Source of the DNA: Actinoplanes utahensis
Lineage (GTDB): Bacteria > Actinomycetota > Actinomycetes > Mycobacteriales > Micromonosporaceae
Reading direction: 5' to 3'
Length of the DNA stretch: 64,000 nt
NCBI RefSeq assembly: GCF_016862455.1
Contig: NZ_BOMZ01000084.1
Coordinates: 1-64,000, forward strand
Shown: positions 25,290-33,743 of the stretch, piece by piece
Layout: the number at the start of each line of letters is the position of its first letter
How positions within the stretch are numbered: the first letter of the stretch is position 1
Program-made: the position numbers and the translations under genes
Notes under the pieces: model-generated
Seen by the model: only the letters and a program-made list of their open reading frames with translations
Database searches by the model: none
What the model was told of the DNA's origin: nothing

Positions 25290-26138
25290 ATGGTGAGCGA
25301 CAACGAACTCGGACTCTTCTTGCGGACCCGCCGCGCGGCGATCACTCCGGCTCAGGTCGGGCTGCCCGCCGGCCCACGCCGGCGCGCCCCAGGGCTGCGT
25401 CGTTCCGAGGTCGCCGCTCTCGCGGGCGTCAGCGTCGAATACGTGATCCGCCTCGAACAGGGCCGGGACCGCCGGCCCTCCCCCCAGGTCCTGTCCGCGC
25501 TCGCCGGAGCGTTGCGGTTGTCCGCCGGCGAGCGGGCCTATCTGCTGCGCCTGACCAAGGCTGCCGACCCTGGTCACAACTGCCTGGGCCGCACCCGCCC
25601 GGCCCGCACGGTGCGGCCGACCGTGCGCGCCCTGATCGATCGCCTCGAGCCCTCCTCTGCCGTGTTGCTCAACCGGCTCGGTGACATCCTGGCCCACACC
25701 TCCGGCTATGAGCGGCTGATGGGGCCGTTCGGCCTCCTGGAGGCGGCCCATCCCAACCTGCCCCGTTTCATCCTCTCCGACGAGCGCGCACGCGATGCCT
25801 TCCCCGATTGGGAGCGGATCGCCGACGACGAGGTCGCCGCGCTCAAGCAGGGCCCGTTCCGGGCGGATCCGCATATCGCCGCCCTCGCCACCGAGCTTTC
25901 CGTCACCGCCGGTGAAGCCTTCACCCGCCGGGTCGAGACCGTTCCCGGTCTGCCGCGTTCCAATGGCGTGTTCTCGATGGCCCACCCGGAGGCCGGCCTG
26001 CTGCGCCTCGCCTTCGAGGTGCTCGAGTTGCCCGACGACGACGATCAGCGGCTGATCGTCCACCTTCCCGCCGATGCGGCGACCGGCGCCGTCCTCGACC
26101 GTCTCCATTCCGAACCTCTGAGACTCCTCGCCGGCTGA
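25290..26138 (+). CDS. XRE-family regulator with MmyB-type ligand domain
   Basis: 282 residues with the same architecture as the regulator at 6376-7227: an HTH (LPAGPRRRAPGLRRSEVAAL, VEYVIRLEQGR) then an MmyB-like domain (NRLGDILAHTSGYERLM; SMAHPEAGLLRLAFEVLELP). The ATG at 25290 is used; a GTG at 25293 is equivalent. It is divergent from the LLM gene and followed by the AhpD-like operon, either of which may be its target. Confidence 0.85.
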   Translation: MVSDNELGLFLRTRRAAITPAQVGLPAGPRRRAPGLRRSEVAALAGVSVEYVIRLEQGRDRRPSPQVLSALAGALRLSAGERAYLLRLTKAADPGHNCLGRTRPARTVRPTVRALIDRLEPSSAVLLNRLGDILAHTSGYERLMGPFGLLEAAHPNLPRFILSDERARDAFPDWERIADDEVAALKQGPFRADPHIAALATELSVTAGEAFTRRVETVPGLPRSNGVFSMAHPEAGLLRLAFEVLELPDDDDQRLIVHLPADAATGAVLDRLHSEPLRLLAG

Positions 26139-26329
26139 GGCCGGCAGGAGCGCATCCGAGCCGGCCGGCCCTTCTGTTCCTTGACAACTCCACAGCGCAA
26201 CCGCAGGCAGCCGGCGACATCTCCGATGCGGGCGGGGTGCGGTGCATCGTGAACGCATCGCGGATGTATCAACCGGGTCCGGCAACCTCGTGGAAAGGAC
26301 GACAGGACCTACACGAGGAGTGAGACACG

Positions 26330-26782
26330 ATGGCGCAGCGGATGAAGAATCCAGCGGTTCTGGTGCCGGCCGCGATGCAGCCGATCCAGGAGCTGATCAA
26401 GGCGGTCCATGCGCAAGGGATGCCGCAGGAGCTGATGGACCTGGTGCACCTGCGGGTCAGCCAGATCAACGGGTGCGGTTTCTGCGTCGACGGCGGGCTC
26501 AAGAGCCTGCGCAAGCTCGGCGTGAGCGACGAGCGGATCGGGCTCGTCACGGCGTGGCGGGAGACGCCGTACTACTCCGAGGACGAACGGGCGGCGCTCG
26601 GCCTGGCCGAGGCGGTCACCCGGCTCTCCGACAACACGGACGCTGTTCCGGACGATGTGTGGGACGCGGCCGCGGATCAGTTCACCGAGGAGCAGCTCGC
26701 CGCGCTGCTGCTGGGGATCGCGGTGACGAACCTGTTCAACCGTCTGAACGCCCCGATCCGCCAGGCCCCCGGATCGTGGTGA
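26330..26782 (+). CDS. AhpD-like carboxymuconolactone decarboxylase-family protein lacking catalytic His
   Basis: 150 residues, all-helical. CGFC (Cys49, Cys52) within INGCGFCVDGG is the thiol pair of AhpD-like peroxidase partners. The histidine normally four residues after the second cysteine is glycine (Gly56), so the classic proton relay is missing. GAGGAG precedes the ATG at 26330. Upstream (26224-26260) a CGATGC and two GCATCG motifs, plus a TTGACA at 26181, may be control elements. The following gene starts in a GTGA overlap. A thiol-redox or scaffold role is likely, the substrate unknown. Confidence 0.8.
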   Translation: MAQRMKNPAVLVPAAMQPIQELIKAVHAQGMPQELMDLVHLRVSQINGCGFCVDGGLKSLRKLGVSDERIGLVTAWRETPYYSEDERAALGLAEAVTRLSDNTDAVPDDVWDAAADQFTEEQLAALLLGIAVTNLFNRLNAPIRQAPGSW

Positions 26783-27078
26783 CGACGATGACGACGGTCC
26801 GCACCCACACGTACATGGTCGAGCCCGCCGATCTCGAGGAGTTCCTGGCACGGCGGGCCTCGCTGATCGGCACGGTCCGGGAGGCGCACCCGGGACTCAC
26901 GGCGACGGTTCTGATCCGGCTCGACGACGAGACGTACACCGACACGTGGCACTGGGCGAGCGGCCCGCAGATGCAGGCCGCGCTCGCCGCCATCGGCGGA
27001 TTCCCGGAGGCTCCGCTGGCCATGGCCCTGACGAAGGACCGGACGACACGCGACGGCCTCGTCGTCGACCAGCGCTGA
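26779..27078 (+). CDS. Small ABM-like (ferredoxin-fold) monooxygenase-type protein
   Basis: About 99 residues; THTYMVEPADLEEFLARRAS, PGLTATVLIRLDDETYTDTW and a final FPEAPLAMALTKD suggest an antibiotic-biosynthesis-monooxygenase-like alpha/beta barrel. The GTG at 26779 overlaps the previous stop by four bases (GTGA), giving translational coupling; an ATG at 26788 is the alternative. Pairing with an AhpD-like protein suggests quinone or peroxide chemistry, but this is inference. Confidence 0.6.
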   Translation: MTTMTTVRTHTYMVEPADLEEFLARRASLIGTVREAHPGLTATVLIRLDDETYTDTWHWASGPQMQAALAAIGGFPEAPLAMALTKDRTTRDGLVVDQR

Positions 27079-27250
27079 CGGGACGGACGACCCCGAGCGA
27101 ACCATCTGAGACGAGGCATCGATGGCGCAGAACGACGACCACGGAGTGCGGCAGCCGTCGGCACGTCGCACGACGAGGTGGACGACACGGTCCCGATGCG
27201 GCTGGGGGCCGTTGATGCCGCCGCCCCGCACCCGACTGTCATAATCGATC

Positions 27251-28168
27251 ATGATGAGTCACGACGCGGTGTACCGGCATCATCGAGAGCACCTCAACAA
27301 CGCGTTGCGGCGGCCGGGCATGTACAGCCGCGACGAGTCGGCCGAGTTCCTTCTCCTCGAGGCGATGGCCGCGGTGGACGGCGGCGTGGAGCGGTGGCGA
27401 GCCGAGTACGCCGCGTTGCGCAGCAGCGGATTGTTCACCGCGACCGGCGTGCGGGGCGCCTACTCCGGCATCCTCCCCGCCGGCATGGTCCGGGATGCCG
27501 CGGCGTCCGCCTACGCCGGGATAGCCCATCGCCTCGGCTGGCTGGACCTGGACCGGGTGCTCACGAACGCCGAGTACCAGCAGCTCGGCACCGGGATCCG
27601 GGAGTGGGTGACGGAGGACCGGACCTGGTCCGACCTGACCGGCGAGTTCGGTGACCCGTCTCTGCGTATCGGCGGTTCCAACGTCCTGTGGTCCAAGACG
27701 CTCGCCTACGCCACCGCGGATCCCGCCGACGGCCTGATCTGCGTCCACCTCTGGAACGCCCTCGCCGACACCCTTCCGGGTGAAGGCGTGCGGGGTGTCC
27801 TCCCGGAGCCGGTGGTTCTCGCGGTACGGCACGACCACGACGATTTCTCCTTCACCCCTGAGGGACGGCGGCGCCGGCCCACCCGGAGCCCGGATCCGGT
27901 CCGGTCCACCGTCTGGGTCTTCAACGGGCCGCGGTCGCGGTTCCCGTCGGCGGTCTTCGCGACCTCCGAGGACGGGCTGGCCTGGGCGGCCGAGCACGGG
28001 GTCAGCGGTGTCCTGGCCGAGTACGCCTTCGGCGGCGCCTACGACGCGGCGGTCCGCGACGGCCGGTTCAGCCCGTCGAAGCCGCACCACGGCACCCCGG
28101 ATCACATCGCCGGATTCGGCCCCGGACTGAACCACATCCATCTGGTCGACGGCCGCCCCGACGCGTGA
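27251..28168 (+). CDS. Hypothetical protein with C-terminal DUF7710-like domain
   Basis: 305 residues. The first part (about 1-205) is unrecognised, with RHHREHLNNALRRPGMYSRD near the start, a possible nucleic-acid or helical domain. The last 90 residues (VWVFNGPRSRFPSAVFATSE, LAWAAEHGVSGVLAEY) match the small DUF7710 domain often attached to immunity-like or phage-associated proteins. The ATG at 27251 follows no strong ribosome-binding site. The 172-bp gap before it holds no supported gene. A perfect terminator hairpin begins at its stop. Function unknown. Confidence 0.65.
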   Translation: MMSHDAVYRHHREHLNNALRRPGMYSRDESAEFLLLEAMAAVDGGVERWRAEYAALRSSGLFTATGVRGAYSGILPAGMVRDAAASAYAGIAHRLGWLDLDRVLTNAEYQQLGTGIREWVTEDRTWSDLTGEFGDPSLRIGGSNVLWSKTLAYATADPADGLICVHLWNALADTLPGEGVRGVLPEPVVLAVRHDHDDFSFTPEGRRRRPTRSPDPVRSTVWVFNGPRSRFPSAVFATSEDGLAWAAEHGVSGVLAEYAFGGAYDAAVRDGRFSPSKPHHGTPDHIAGFGPGLNHIHLVDGRPDA

Positions 28169-28199
28169 CGGCCCGGCCACCCGAAGGATGGCCGGGCCG
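28169..28199 (+). terminator. Terminator after DUF7710 gene
   Basis: CGGCCCGGCCA (28169-28179) and TGGCCGGGCCG (28189-28199) form a perfect 11-bp stem with a 9-nt loop, starting directly after the stop codon. Confidence 0.75.
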
Positions 28200-28216
28200 A
28201 GGAGGAGGCGCCGGAT

Positions 28217-28264
28217 GGCACCGGTCCGGGCCGGCGTGTGACAGGGCCCGGGGCCGACGGTGCC
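28217..28264 (-). terminator. Terminator after amylase gene
   Basis: A two-tier hairpin: GGCACCG (28217-28223) with CGGTGCC (28258-28264), enclosing CCGGGCC (28226-28232) with GGCCCGG (28245-28251). It sits 2 bp beyond the minus-strand amylase stop. Confidence 0.6.
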
Positions 28265-28266
28265 GG

Positions 28267-30048
28267 CTAACGCCAGCTGTCGTTGAGGGCCACCTGGCCG
28301 CTGGACGGGACCGTGGCGGTGCGGTTGCCACCGGATTCCCAGGTGACGCTGCCGTCGGCGTTCTTGCGGATGTACTTGTACTGGAACGCCGTGCCCGCCG
28401 GCAGGGAGACCGTTGCCTTCCAGACCGGGTAGGCGGTGGCCGACAGCGGGATCGCACTGGCCGGCGCCCAGCTGCCGAGTGCGGCCTGGTTGCCGACGAC
28501 GAAGATGTTCTGGCCGTACGAGGTGGCGGCGGTGAGGTTGAAGCCGGCACCGGCCGTGGCGGTGCCCGACGGGGTCGGTGACGGCGAGGACACCGACGGC
28601 GACGGGGCGGGGCCGCTGGCGCCGACGTAGAGGGCGACCGCCTCCCCCGGGGCGATGGTGGCGCTGAACTGGCCGGACGCGTTGACCGTGTAGGTGGTGC
28701 CGGTGCAGCCGCCGCCGCTGGTCGGGTCGCCGTGCTGCACGTCGCAGTAGGTGCCGGCCGGCAGGGATGTCTGGAAGGTGCGGGTCAGCGAACCGCCCTC
28801 GTGATTGATCGCGACGTAGCCCTTGTTGCCGCGGCCGAAGGCGATCTGGTCGCCACCGTTGCTCCACCAGTTGGTGACGGCGGTGCCGCGGACCGTGTTG
28901 CGGAAGCCGACCATGTTGCCGATCTGGCGCCACGCGTGCTGGCATTTCCAGCCGTCGGTGTAGCAGGCGTTGACCGTGCCGCCGTTGGGCGGGCCGGCGT
29001 CGTGGTTGCTGAACTCGTATCCCGAGTTGACGTCGGGCGCCCCGAACGGCCAGGCCAGCGTGAACACCTGGGCGAGGGTGTAGGCGGAGCCGTCGGTGTA
29101 GTTGAGCGTCGAGTCGTTGCGCTCGGTGTCGTGGTTGTCGACGAAGACGGCGGCCTGGTTGCTGGGCAGGTAACCCCAGGAGGCGCCGAGGTTCGACAGG
29201 TAGGCGAGGTTCTCGTTGAGGAACACCCGCTTGAGGTCGAAGGCGAACCGGAACTCCTGCACGTCGCCGGAGCCGGTGTACTCCGCCGGCTGGACGGCCT
29301 CGCCGGCGCCGTAGATGGCCTCCTGCTTCCAGTAGGCGCCCGGGTTCGTCAGTTTCGCCTTGATGCCGGTCAGGTCGGCGGCGGACATGTGCTTGGCGGC
29401 GTCGATACGGAACCCGTCCACACCGAGCGACGTCAGGTCGTTCATGTAGCCCGCGATCTTGCCGCGGACGTAGTCGCTGCCGGTGTTGAGGTCGGACAGG
29501 TTGACGAGTTCACAATCCTGGACGTTGGAGCGGTTGGTGTAGTCGTGGATGGCGTTGCGGCACCCGTGGAAGTCGGCGTCGGAGTAGACGCCGGGGTAGT
29601 TGTACTTGGAGTAGGCGGTGCCGCCGGTGCCGGTGCCCGAGCCCGCGCTCATGTGGTTGATGACGGTGTCCACGACGACCTTGACGCCGGCCGCGTGGCA
29701 GGTGGCGACCATGTCGGCGAAGGCGGTGCGATCGCCGAGGCGGCCGGCGATCTTGTACGACACCGGCTGGTACGAGGTCCACCACTGGCTGCCCTGGATG
29801 TGCTCCTGCGGCGGTGAGACCTGCACATATCCGTAACCGAGCGGGCCCAGTTTGGTGGTGCACTCACGAGCGATCGACGCGAACGACCACTCGAACATGA
29901 CAGCGGTGACATCCTTCTCGCCGGGTGGGGCGGCGAAGGCGTCGGGGCTGCCGGCGATCTGGGCGACACCGAAGCCGCCGAGGCCGAGCGCGAGGGTGGT
30001 GGCGGCGAGGATGCGGGTCAGGCGGTGTCGCCTGCGGGGACTGTCCAC
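28267..30048 (-). CDS. Secreted GH13 alpha-amylase with C-terminal CBM20
   Basis: 593 residues. An N-terminal basic signal peptide ([20 protein letters not shown], cleavage after AFA near residue 38) is followed by a GH13 catalytic domain. Conserved regions: [18 protein letters not shown] (nucleophile Asp), the general acid Glu in GAGEAVQ and FVDNHD (transition-state Asp). A beta-sandwich C domain, a Pro/Ser/Thr linker ([16 protein letters not shown]) and a CBM20 starch-binding domain ([33 protein letters not shown]) complete it. It would hydrolyse extracellular starch. GTG 30048 has GGAGG five bases upstream and sits directly before the signal peptide. Operator-like TTGCA/TGCAA elements upstream suggest control by a MalR-type LacI regulator. 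Confidence 0.9.
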   Translation of the reverse strand: MDSPRRRHRLTRILAATTLALGLGGFGVAQIAGSPDAFAAPPGEKDVTAVMFEWSFASIARECTTKLGPLGYGYVQVSPPQEHIQGSQWWTSYQPVSYKIAGRLGDRTAFADMVATCHAAGVKVVVDTVINHMSAGSGTGTGGTAYSKYNYPGVYSDADFHGCRNAIHDYTNRSNVQDCELVNLSDLNTGSDYVRGKIAGYMNDLTSLGVDGFRIDAAKHMSAADLTGIKAKLTNPGAYWKQEAIYGAGEAVQPAEYTGSGDVQEFRFAFDLKRVFLNENLAYLSNLGASWGYLPSNQAAVFVDNHDTERNDSTLNYTDGSAYTLAQVFTLAWPFGAPDVNSGYEFSNHDAGPPNGGTVNACYTDGWKCQHAWRQIGNMVGFRNTVRGTAVTNWWSNGGDQIAFGRGNKGYVAINHEGGSLTRTFQTSLPAGTYCDVQHGDPTSGGGCTGTTYTVNASGQFSATIAPGEAVALYVGASGPAPSPSVSSPSPTPSGTATAGAGFNLTAATSYGQNIFVVGNQAALGSWAPASAIPLSATAYPVWKATVSLPAGTAFQYKYIRKNADGSVTWESGGNRTATVPSSGQVALNDSWR

Positions 30049-30072
30049 ATCAACCTCCAGGAGGAACGGGGT

Positions 30073-30128
30073 TTGCAAGCCCTTGCAGCAACAGGCCTGA
30101 AACTTTCTGCAAATCTTTGCGGCAAAGA
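30073..30128. promoter_or_regulatory. TTGCA-rich operator cluster before amylase gene
   Basis: TTGCAAGCCCTTGCAGCAA (30073-30091) holds overlapping TTGCA/TGCAA half-sites. CTTTGC-g-GCAAAG (30115-30127) is a perfect dyad with CTGCAAA just beside it. Comparable TTGCAG/CTGCAA elements precede amylase genes in Streptomyces and bind the LacI-family regulator MalR/Reg1 (established for that genus; applied here by inference). Confidence 0.55.
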
Positions 30129-30175
30129 TAGATATCAACGAGTGCGCCCGTCAAGACATCTGCCGGAAACAGAAG

Positions 30176-30204
30176 AAGTGCCGCCCCGAAACGGGGCGGC
30201 ACTT
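30176..30204 (-). terminator. Terminator after compatible-solute ABC operon
   Basis: A perfect 13-bp stem AAGTGCCGCCCCG (30176-30188) with its complement at 30192-30204 and an AAA loop lies 17 bp past the stop of the substrate-binding protein gene. T-rich DNA follows on the minus strand, making it the most classical terminator in the window. Confidence 0.85.
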
Positions 30205-30221
30205 CAGAAAAGCCGCGAAAA

Positions 30222-31139
30222 CTACGAAGCCAGGCCGTTCTCGGTGAGGAACGCCTTGGCGACCACCGTGATGTCCTTCTTGTCCACCTGCACCTGGGCC
30301 AGGTAGGAGGTCAGGTTCTCCGTGGTCAGCTTCGCCGAGACGCCGTTGAGAGCGCCGGTGACGGTCGGGTTGTTCGCCTCGCTGCGCAGCAGCGGGATGA
30401 TGTTCTGCGAGAGGAACAGGTTCTTCGGGTCCTCCAAGACGACGAACTTGTTGGCCACGATCGAAGAGTCGGTGGAGAAGATGTTGGCGACCTGGATGTC
30501 GCCGTCCTTGAGCGCGTTGACGGTCAGCGGGCCACCGGCGTCCAGCGGCTTGAACTCCTTGAACTTCACCCCGTACACCGATTCAAGCCCCTTGAGGCCC
30601 TGGTGCCGCTCGGCGAACTCGGGCCCGGCTCCGGCCACCAGCGTCGGGGCGACCGCCTTCAGGTCCTCGATGCTCTTGAGGTTGTTCTTGGTGGCGGTCT
30701 CGGCCGTGACCGTCAGGGTGTCCTTGTCCTCGGCGGCCGACTGCTCGAGGACCTCGGTGCCGGCCGGCAGCACCTTCTTCAGCGCGGCGAGCACATCGGC
30801 CGGGCTGGAGACGCCCTCCGGCACGCCGCCGGTGGACAGCGACGCGAGCAGCGCGCCGTTGTACTCGGGCAGCAGCGAGATCGAGCCGTCCTGCAGCGCC
30901 TTGAGGTAGACCTCGCGGGCGCCGATGTTGAACTTGCGGGTGACCTTGACACCCTTCGCCTCGAGGGCCTGCGAGTAGATCTCGGCGAGCAGCTGGCTCT
31001 CCGGGAAGTTCGCCGAGCCGACGGTGACCGCGCCGCCCGCGGCACCCGAGGTGCCGGTGGAGGGCGCGAGCGGATCACTGTCGGTACCGCACGCGGTGAG
31101 GGCGAGGGCCAGGGTCACGGCGGTCAAAAACCGTTTCAT
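30222..31139 (-). CDS. Substrate-binding lipoprotein of glycine betaine/choline-type ABC importer
   Basis: 305 residues. The signal sequence MKRFLTAVTLALALTACGT has the lipobox LTAC, so the protein is a lipoprotein. VTVGSANFPESQLLAEIYSQ, ARFVYLKALQDGS-like text (here AREVYLKALQDGSISLLPEY), and VAGAGPEFAERHQGLKGLES are typical of the OpuBC/OpuCC/OsmF group that binds quaternary amines. It is the last gene of a four-gene operon with its ATG overlapping the previous stop (TGATG), and a strong terminator follows. The ligand (glycine betaine, choline, carnitine) is not determined. Confidence 0.85.
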   Translation of the reverse strand: MKRFLTAVTLALALTACGTDSDPLAPSTGTSGAAGGAVTVGSANFPESQLLAEIYSQALEAKGVKVTRKFNIGAREVYLKALQDGSISLLPEYNGALLASLSTGGVPEGVSSPADVLAALKKVLPAGTEVLEQSAAEDKDTLTVTAETATKNNLKSIEDLKAVAPTLVAGAGPEFAERHQGLKGLESVYGVKFKEFKPLDAGGPLTVNALKDGDIQVANIFSTDSSIVANKFVVLEDPKNLFLSQNIIPLLRSEANNPTVTGALNGVSAKLTTENLTSYLAQVQVDKKDITVVAKAFLTENGLAS

Positions 31140-31795
31140 CAGGAGCCTTTCAATCCGGGTGAGACGATCCAGCGCTGGATGAGCGCCAGGAACAGATCCA
31201 CGAGCACGGCCAGGCCGGCGACCACGACGGCGCCGGCCAGAACCCTGGAGTAGTCGTTGACGGCGAGACCGTCGATGAGCAGCCGGCCCAGCCCGCCGAG
31301 CCCGACCGCGGCCGCCACGGTGGCGGTCGCGACGACCTGCAGGGCGGCGTTGCGGAAGCCGCTCATCAGCACCGGCAGGGCCATCGGCAGCTCGACGCGG
31401 GTCAGCACCTGCCAGGAGCGCATGCCCATCCCGCGGGCGGCGTCGACGACCCGGTGGTCGAGCGTGCGCATCCCGGCGTACGCCGAGGTCAGGATCGGTG
31501 GGATGACCAGCACGGTGAGCGCGATCAGCACCGGCAGCAGGCCGAGCCCGAGCAGGGTGACCATGAGCATCAGCAGGCCGAGGGTGGGCAGCGACCGGCC
31601 GGCGTTGCCCGCGTTGATCGCGATGAACGAGCCCTTGCCGGTGTGGCCGATGTAAAGTCCGACCGGCAGCGCGATGATCACGCCGAGCAGCAGGGCGAGA
31701 GCGGTGTACCCGAGGTGCGACAGGATCAGCTGCGGGATGCCGCCCGGTGCGCTGAGGTCCCAGTGGGCCGGGTCGGTGAGATAGGAGAGGTTCAT
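31139..31795 (-). CDS. ABC permease of compatible-solute importer (second permease)
   Basis: 218 residues with about five or six membrane helices and the EAA loop typical of binding-protein-dependent permeases: VVDAARGMGMRSWQVLTRVE, LPMALPVLMSGFRNA. The N-terminus LTDPAHWDLSAPGGIPQLIL is typical of OpuB/OpuC-type subunits. The ATG at 31795 overlaps the upstream permease stop (ATGA), and its stop overlaps the next start. It pairs with 31792-32430 in the transporter core. Confidence 0.85.
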   Translation of the reverse strand: MNLSYLTDPAHWDLSAPGGIPQLILSHLGYTALALLLGVIIALPVGLYIGHTGKGSFIAINAGNAGRSLPTLGLLMLMVTLLGLGLLPVLIALTVLVIPPILTSAYAGMRTLDHRVVDAARGMGMRSWQVLTRVELPMALPVLMSGFRNAALQVVATATVAAAVGLGGLGRLLIDGLAVNDYSRVLAGAVVVAGLAVLVDLFLALIQRWIVSPGLKGS

Positions 31796-32430
31796 GCGGC
31801 ACGCGTCCACGGGGTGATCGCCCGCTGCACGAGCACGATGATCAGGTCGGCGAGGCCGGCCAGCAGGACCGACAGAATGATGCCGACCAGGATCGGCTCG
31901 ATGTAGAACAGCTGGAACCCGCGGGTGAACAACTGGCCGAGACCACCGATGCCGATCAGCGAGCCGACGCTGACCAGGCTGATGTTGGACACCGTGGCGA
32001 CCCGCAACCCGGCGAGGATCACCGGCAGCGCGATCGGCAGCTCCACCGCGGTGAGGCGGCGCAGCCTGCGGTAACCCATCGCGGTGGCGGCCTGGATGAC
32101 GACCGGGTCGACGGCGCGCAGGCCGTCGGCGACGGTCCGGGCGAGCAGCGCGACCGTGTAGATCGTGAGCGCGACCACGATGTTGACCGGCGACAGGACC
32201 TTGGTGCCGAGGAGGACCGGCAGGAACACGAACAGCGCCAGCGACGGGATCGAGTAGAGCACCCCGAACGTGTTGATCAGCGGGTGGTACAGCCGCGGGA
32301 ACCGGACCGCGAGATAGCCGAGCGGCAGCGAGATCGCGAACCCGAGCAGCACCGGCAGCAACGCCAGGTACAGATGCTCCTGGAGGGCCAGCCAGACGAT
32401 CTCGGAGTTGTTCCGCAGATACTGGATCAT
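31792..32430 (-). CDS. ABC permease of compatible-solute importer (first permease)
   Basis: 212 residues, about five membrane helices. The start MIQYLRNNSEIVWLALQEHLYLA and the EAA region IQAATAMGYRRLRRLTAVEL, LPIALPVILAGLRVA match OpuCB/OpuCD permeases. The ATG at 32430 overlaps the ATPase stop by four bases. Together with the second permease it forms the membrane channel of the importer. Confidence 0.85.
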   Translation of the reverse strand: MIQYLRNNSEIVWLALQEHLYLALLPVLLGFAISLPLGYLAVRFPRLYHPLINTFGVLYSIPSLALFVFLPVLLGTKVLSPVNIVVALTIYTVALLARTVADGLRAVDPVVIQAATAMGYRRLRRLTAVELPIALPVILAGLRVATVSNISLVSVGSLIGIGGLGQLFTRGFQLFYIEPILVGIILSVLLAGLADLIIVLVQRAITPWTRAA

Positions 32431-33431
32431 GAGCGGCGGCTCGCCAGATAGTCGGCGAGGTCATGGTGGCTGACCAGGCCGTCGGCGGCGCCGTCCGGGC
32501 CGACCCGCACGGCGATACCGACCGGTGAGCTGATCACCAGGTCGGTCACGGTGCGCAGCGAATCCTCCTTGGTGAACGCGCCGCCGGTGGGCTGCAGCCC
32601 GGAGGGGCCGGGCCAGCCCAGCGGCCGGCCGGCGTCGTCGAGCGACAGCCCGTCGACCGGCTTCACCGGCAGCTCCGAGGCCGTGTCGAAGGACAGGCTG
32701 CGCAGGCCGCGGTCCCGGCCGACGAACGAGGCGACGAAATCGTCGGCGGGCTCGGCGAGCAACTCGCGCGGCGTACCGAACTGGGCCAGGTGGCCGCCCG
32801 CGCGGAGAACCGCGACGTGATCGCCCAGCTTGATCGCCTCGTCGATGTCGTGGGTGACCATCGCGATGGTCTTGCCCAGATCCTGCTGAAGCCGCAGGAA
32901 CTCCTGGTGCAGCTGCGCCCGGACCACCGGGTCGACCGCGCTGAACGGCTCGTCCATCAGCATGATCGGCGGATCGGCGGCCAGTGCCCGGGCCACCCCG
33001 ACCCGCTGCTGCTGCCCGCCGGAGAGCTGCGCCGGATAACGTTTCGCGAATTCCGCGCTGAGCCCGACCCGTTCCAGCAGCACGAGCGCCTTGGTGCGGG
33101 CGGTCCGGCGGGTCTCACCGAGCAGCACCGGCACGGTGGCGACGTTGTCCAGGACCGTCCGGTGCGGGAAGAGCCCGGCGTGCTGGATGACGTAACCGAT
33201 ACCGCGCCGCAGCAGCGCCTCGTCCTTGCCCGCCACGTCCTCGCCGTCGATCAGGATCCGCCCGGAGGTCGGCGTGACCATCCGGTTGATCATCCGCAGG
33301 GACGTGGTCTTCCCGCAGCCGGACGGCCCGACAAGTGTCGTGATCTTGCCGGTGGGCAGCTCCAGGCTGAGGTGATCCACCGCCGTACTGCCGCCGGGGT
33401 ACACCTTGACGACGTCCTCGAATGTGATCAT
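32427..33431 (-). CDS. ABC ATPase of glycine betaine/choline-type importer
   Basis: 334 residues. Walker A GPSGCGKTT near residue 36, Q-loop VIQHAGLFPH, signature LSGGQQQR, Walker B IMLMDEPFSAVD and switch VTHD are all intact. After the ATPase core, about residues 240-334 hold a short regulatory tail that resembles a half CBS module (LRTVTDLVISSPVGIAVRVG, LVSHHDLADYL), shorter than the tandem CBS of OpuCA. First gene of the operon. Its ATG follows an A/T-richer promoter region with a dyad. Confidence 0.85.
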   Translation of the reverse strand: MITFEDVVKVYPGGSTAVDHLSLELPTGKITTLVGPSGCGKTTSLRMINRMVTPTSGRILIDGEDVAGKDEALLRRGIGYVIQHAGLFPHRTVLDNVATVPVLLGETRRTARTKALVLLERVGLSAEFAKRYPAQLSGGQQQRVGVARALAADPPIMLMDEPFSAVDPVVRAQLHQEFLRLQQDLGKTIAMVTHDIDEAIKLGDHVAVLRAGGHLAQFGTPRELLAEPADDFVASFVGRDRGLRSLSFDTASELPVKPVDGLSLDDAGRPLGWPGPSGLQPTGGAFTKEDSLRTVTDLVISSPVGIAVRVGPDGAADGLVSHHDLADYLASRRS

Positions 33432-33743
33432 GGCACTCCCGGTCGATCTTGCGAATCCTGCAATTCATACTCTATGGGTATGATTACCATGTCAATGCGG
33501 GTCATGCTTCGACCATGCCAGACCCTATGTCGATCACGTCACCCCGCGACCCGCGTCACAGGACATCGGGTCACCGTGGAGCGCGCCGCTCGCGCTCCAT
33601 CCCCGGTCCGGCACCGGCGGAAACCAAGATCGGGTACGGCCACCGGAGAACCGTGAGCCACCGCACCGCGCCCCGCCCACCGGGCGAGACGGTGCCCGCC
33701 ACGGACGCCGGGACGACTCCCCCACCGCACACCATCGGCCGGG
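33432..33743. promoter_or_regulatory. Promoter region of ABC operon; dyad TCATAC-N7-GTATGA
   Basis: The 312-bp gap holds no supported gene. Its left part (33445-33510) is unusually A/T rich for this genome. It carries TCATAC/GTATGA, a 6-bp inverted repeat at 33465-33483, about 35 bp before the ATPase start, where an operator or promoter would lie. The remaining 200 bp up to the BenE stop are featureless GC-rich DNA. Confidence 0.4.

Noticed and set aside
27122-27241. ATG behind GACGAGG opening a 40-codon frame
   Set aside because: The reading frame is arginine/proline rich and matches nothing; gene evidence is too weak.
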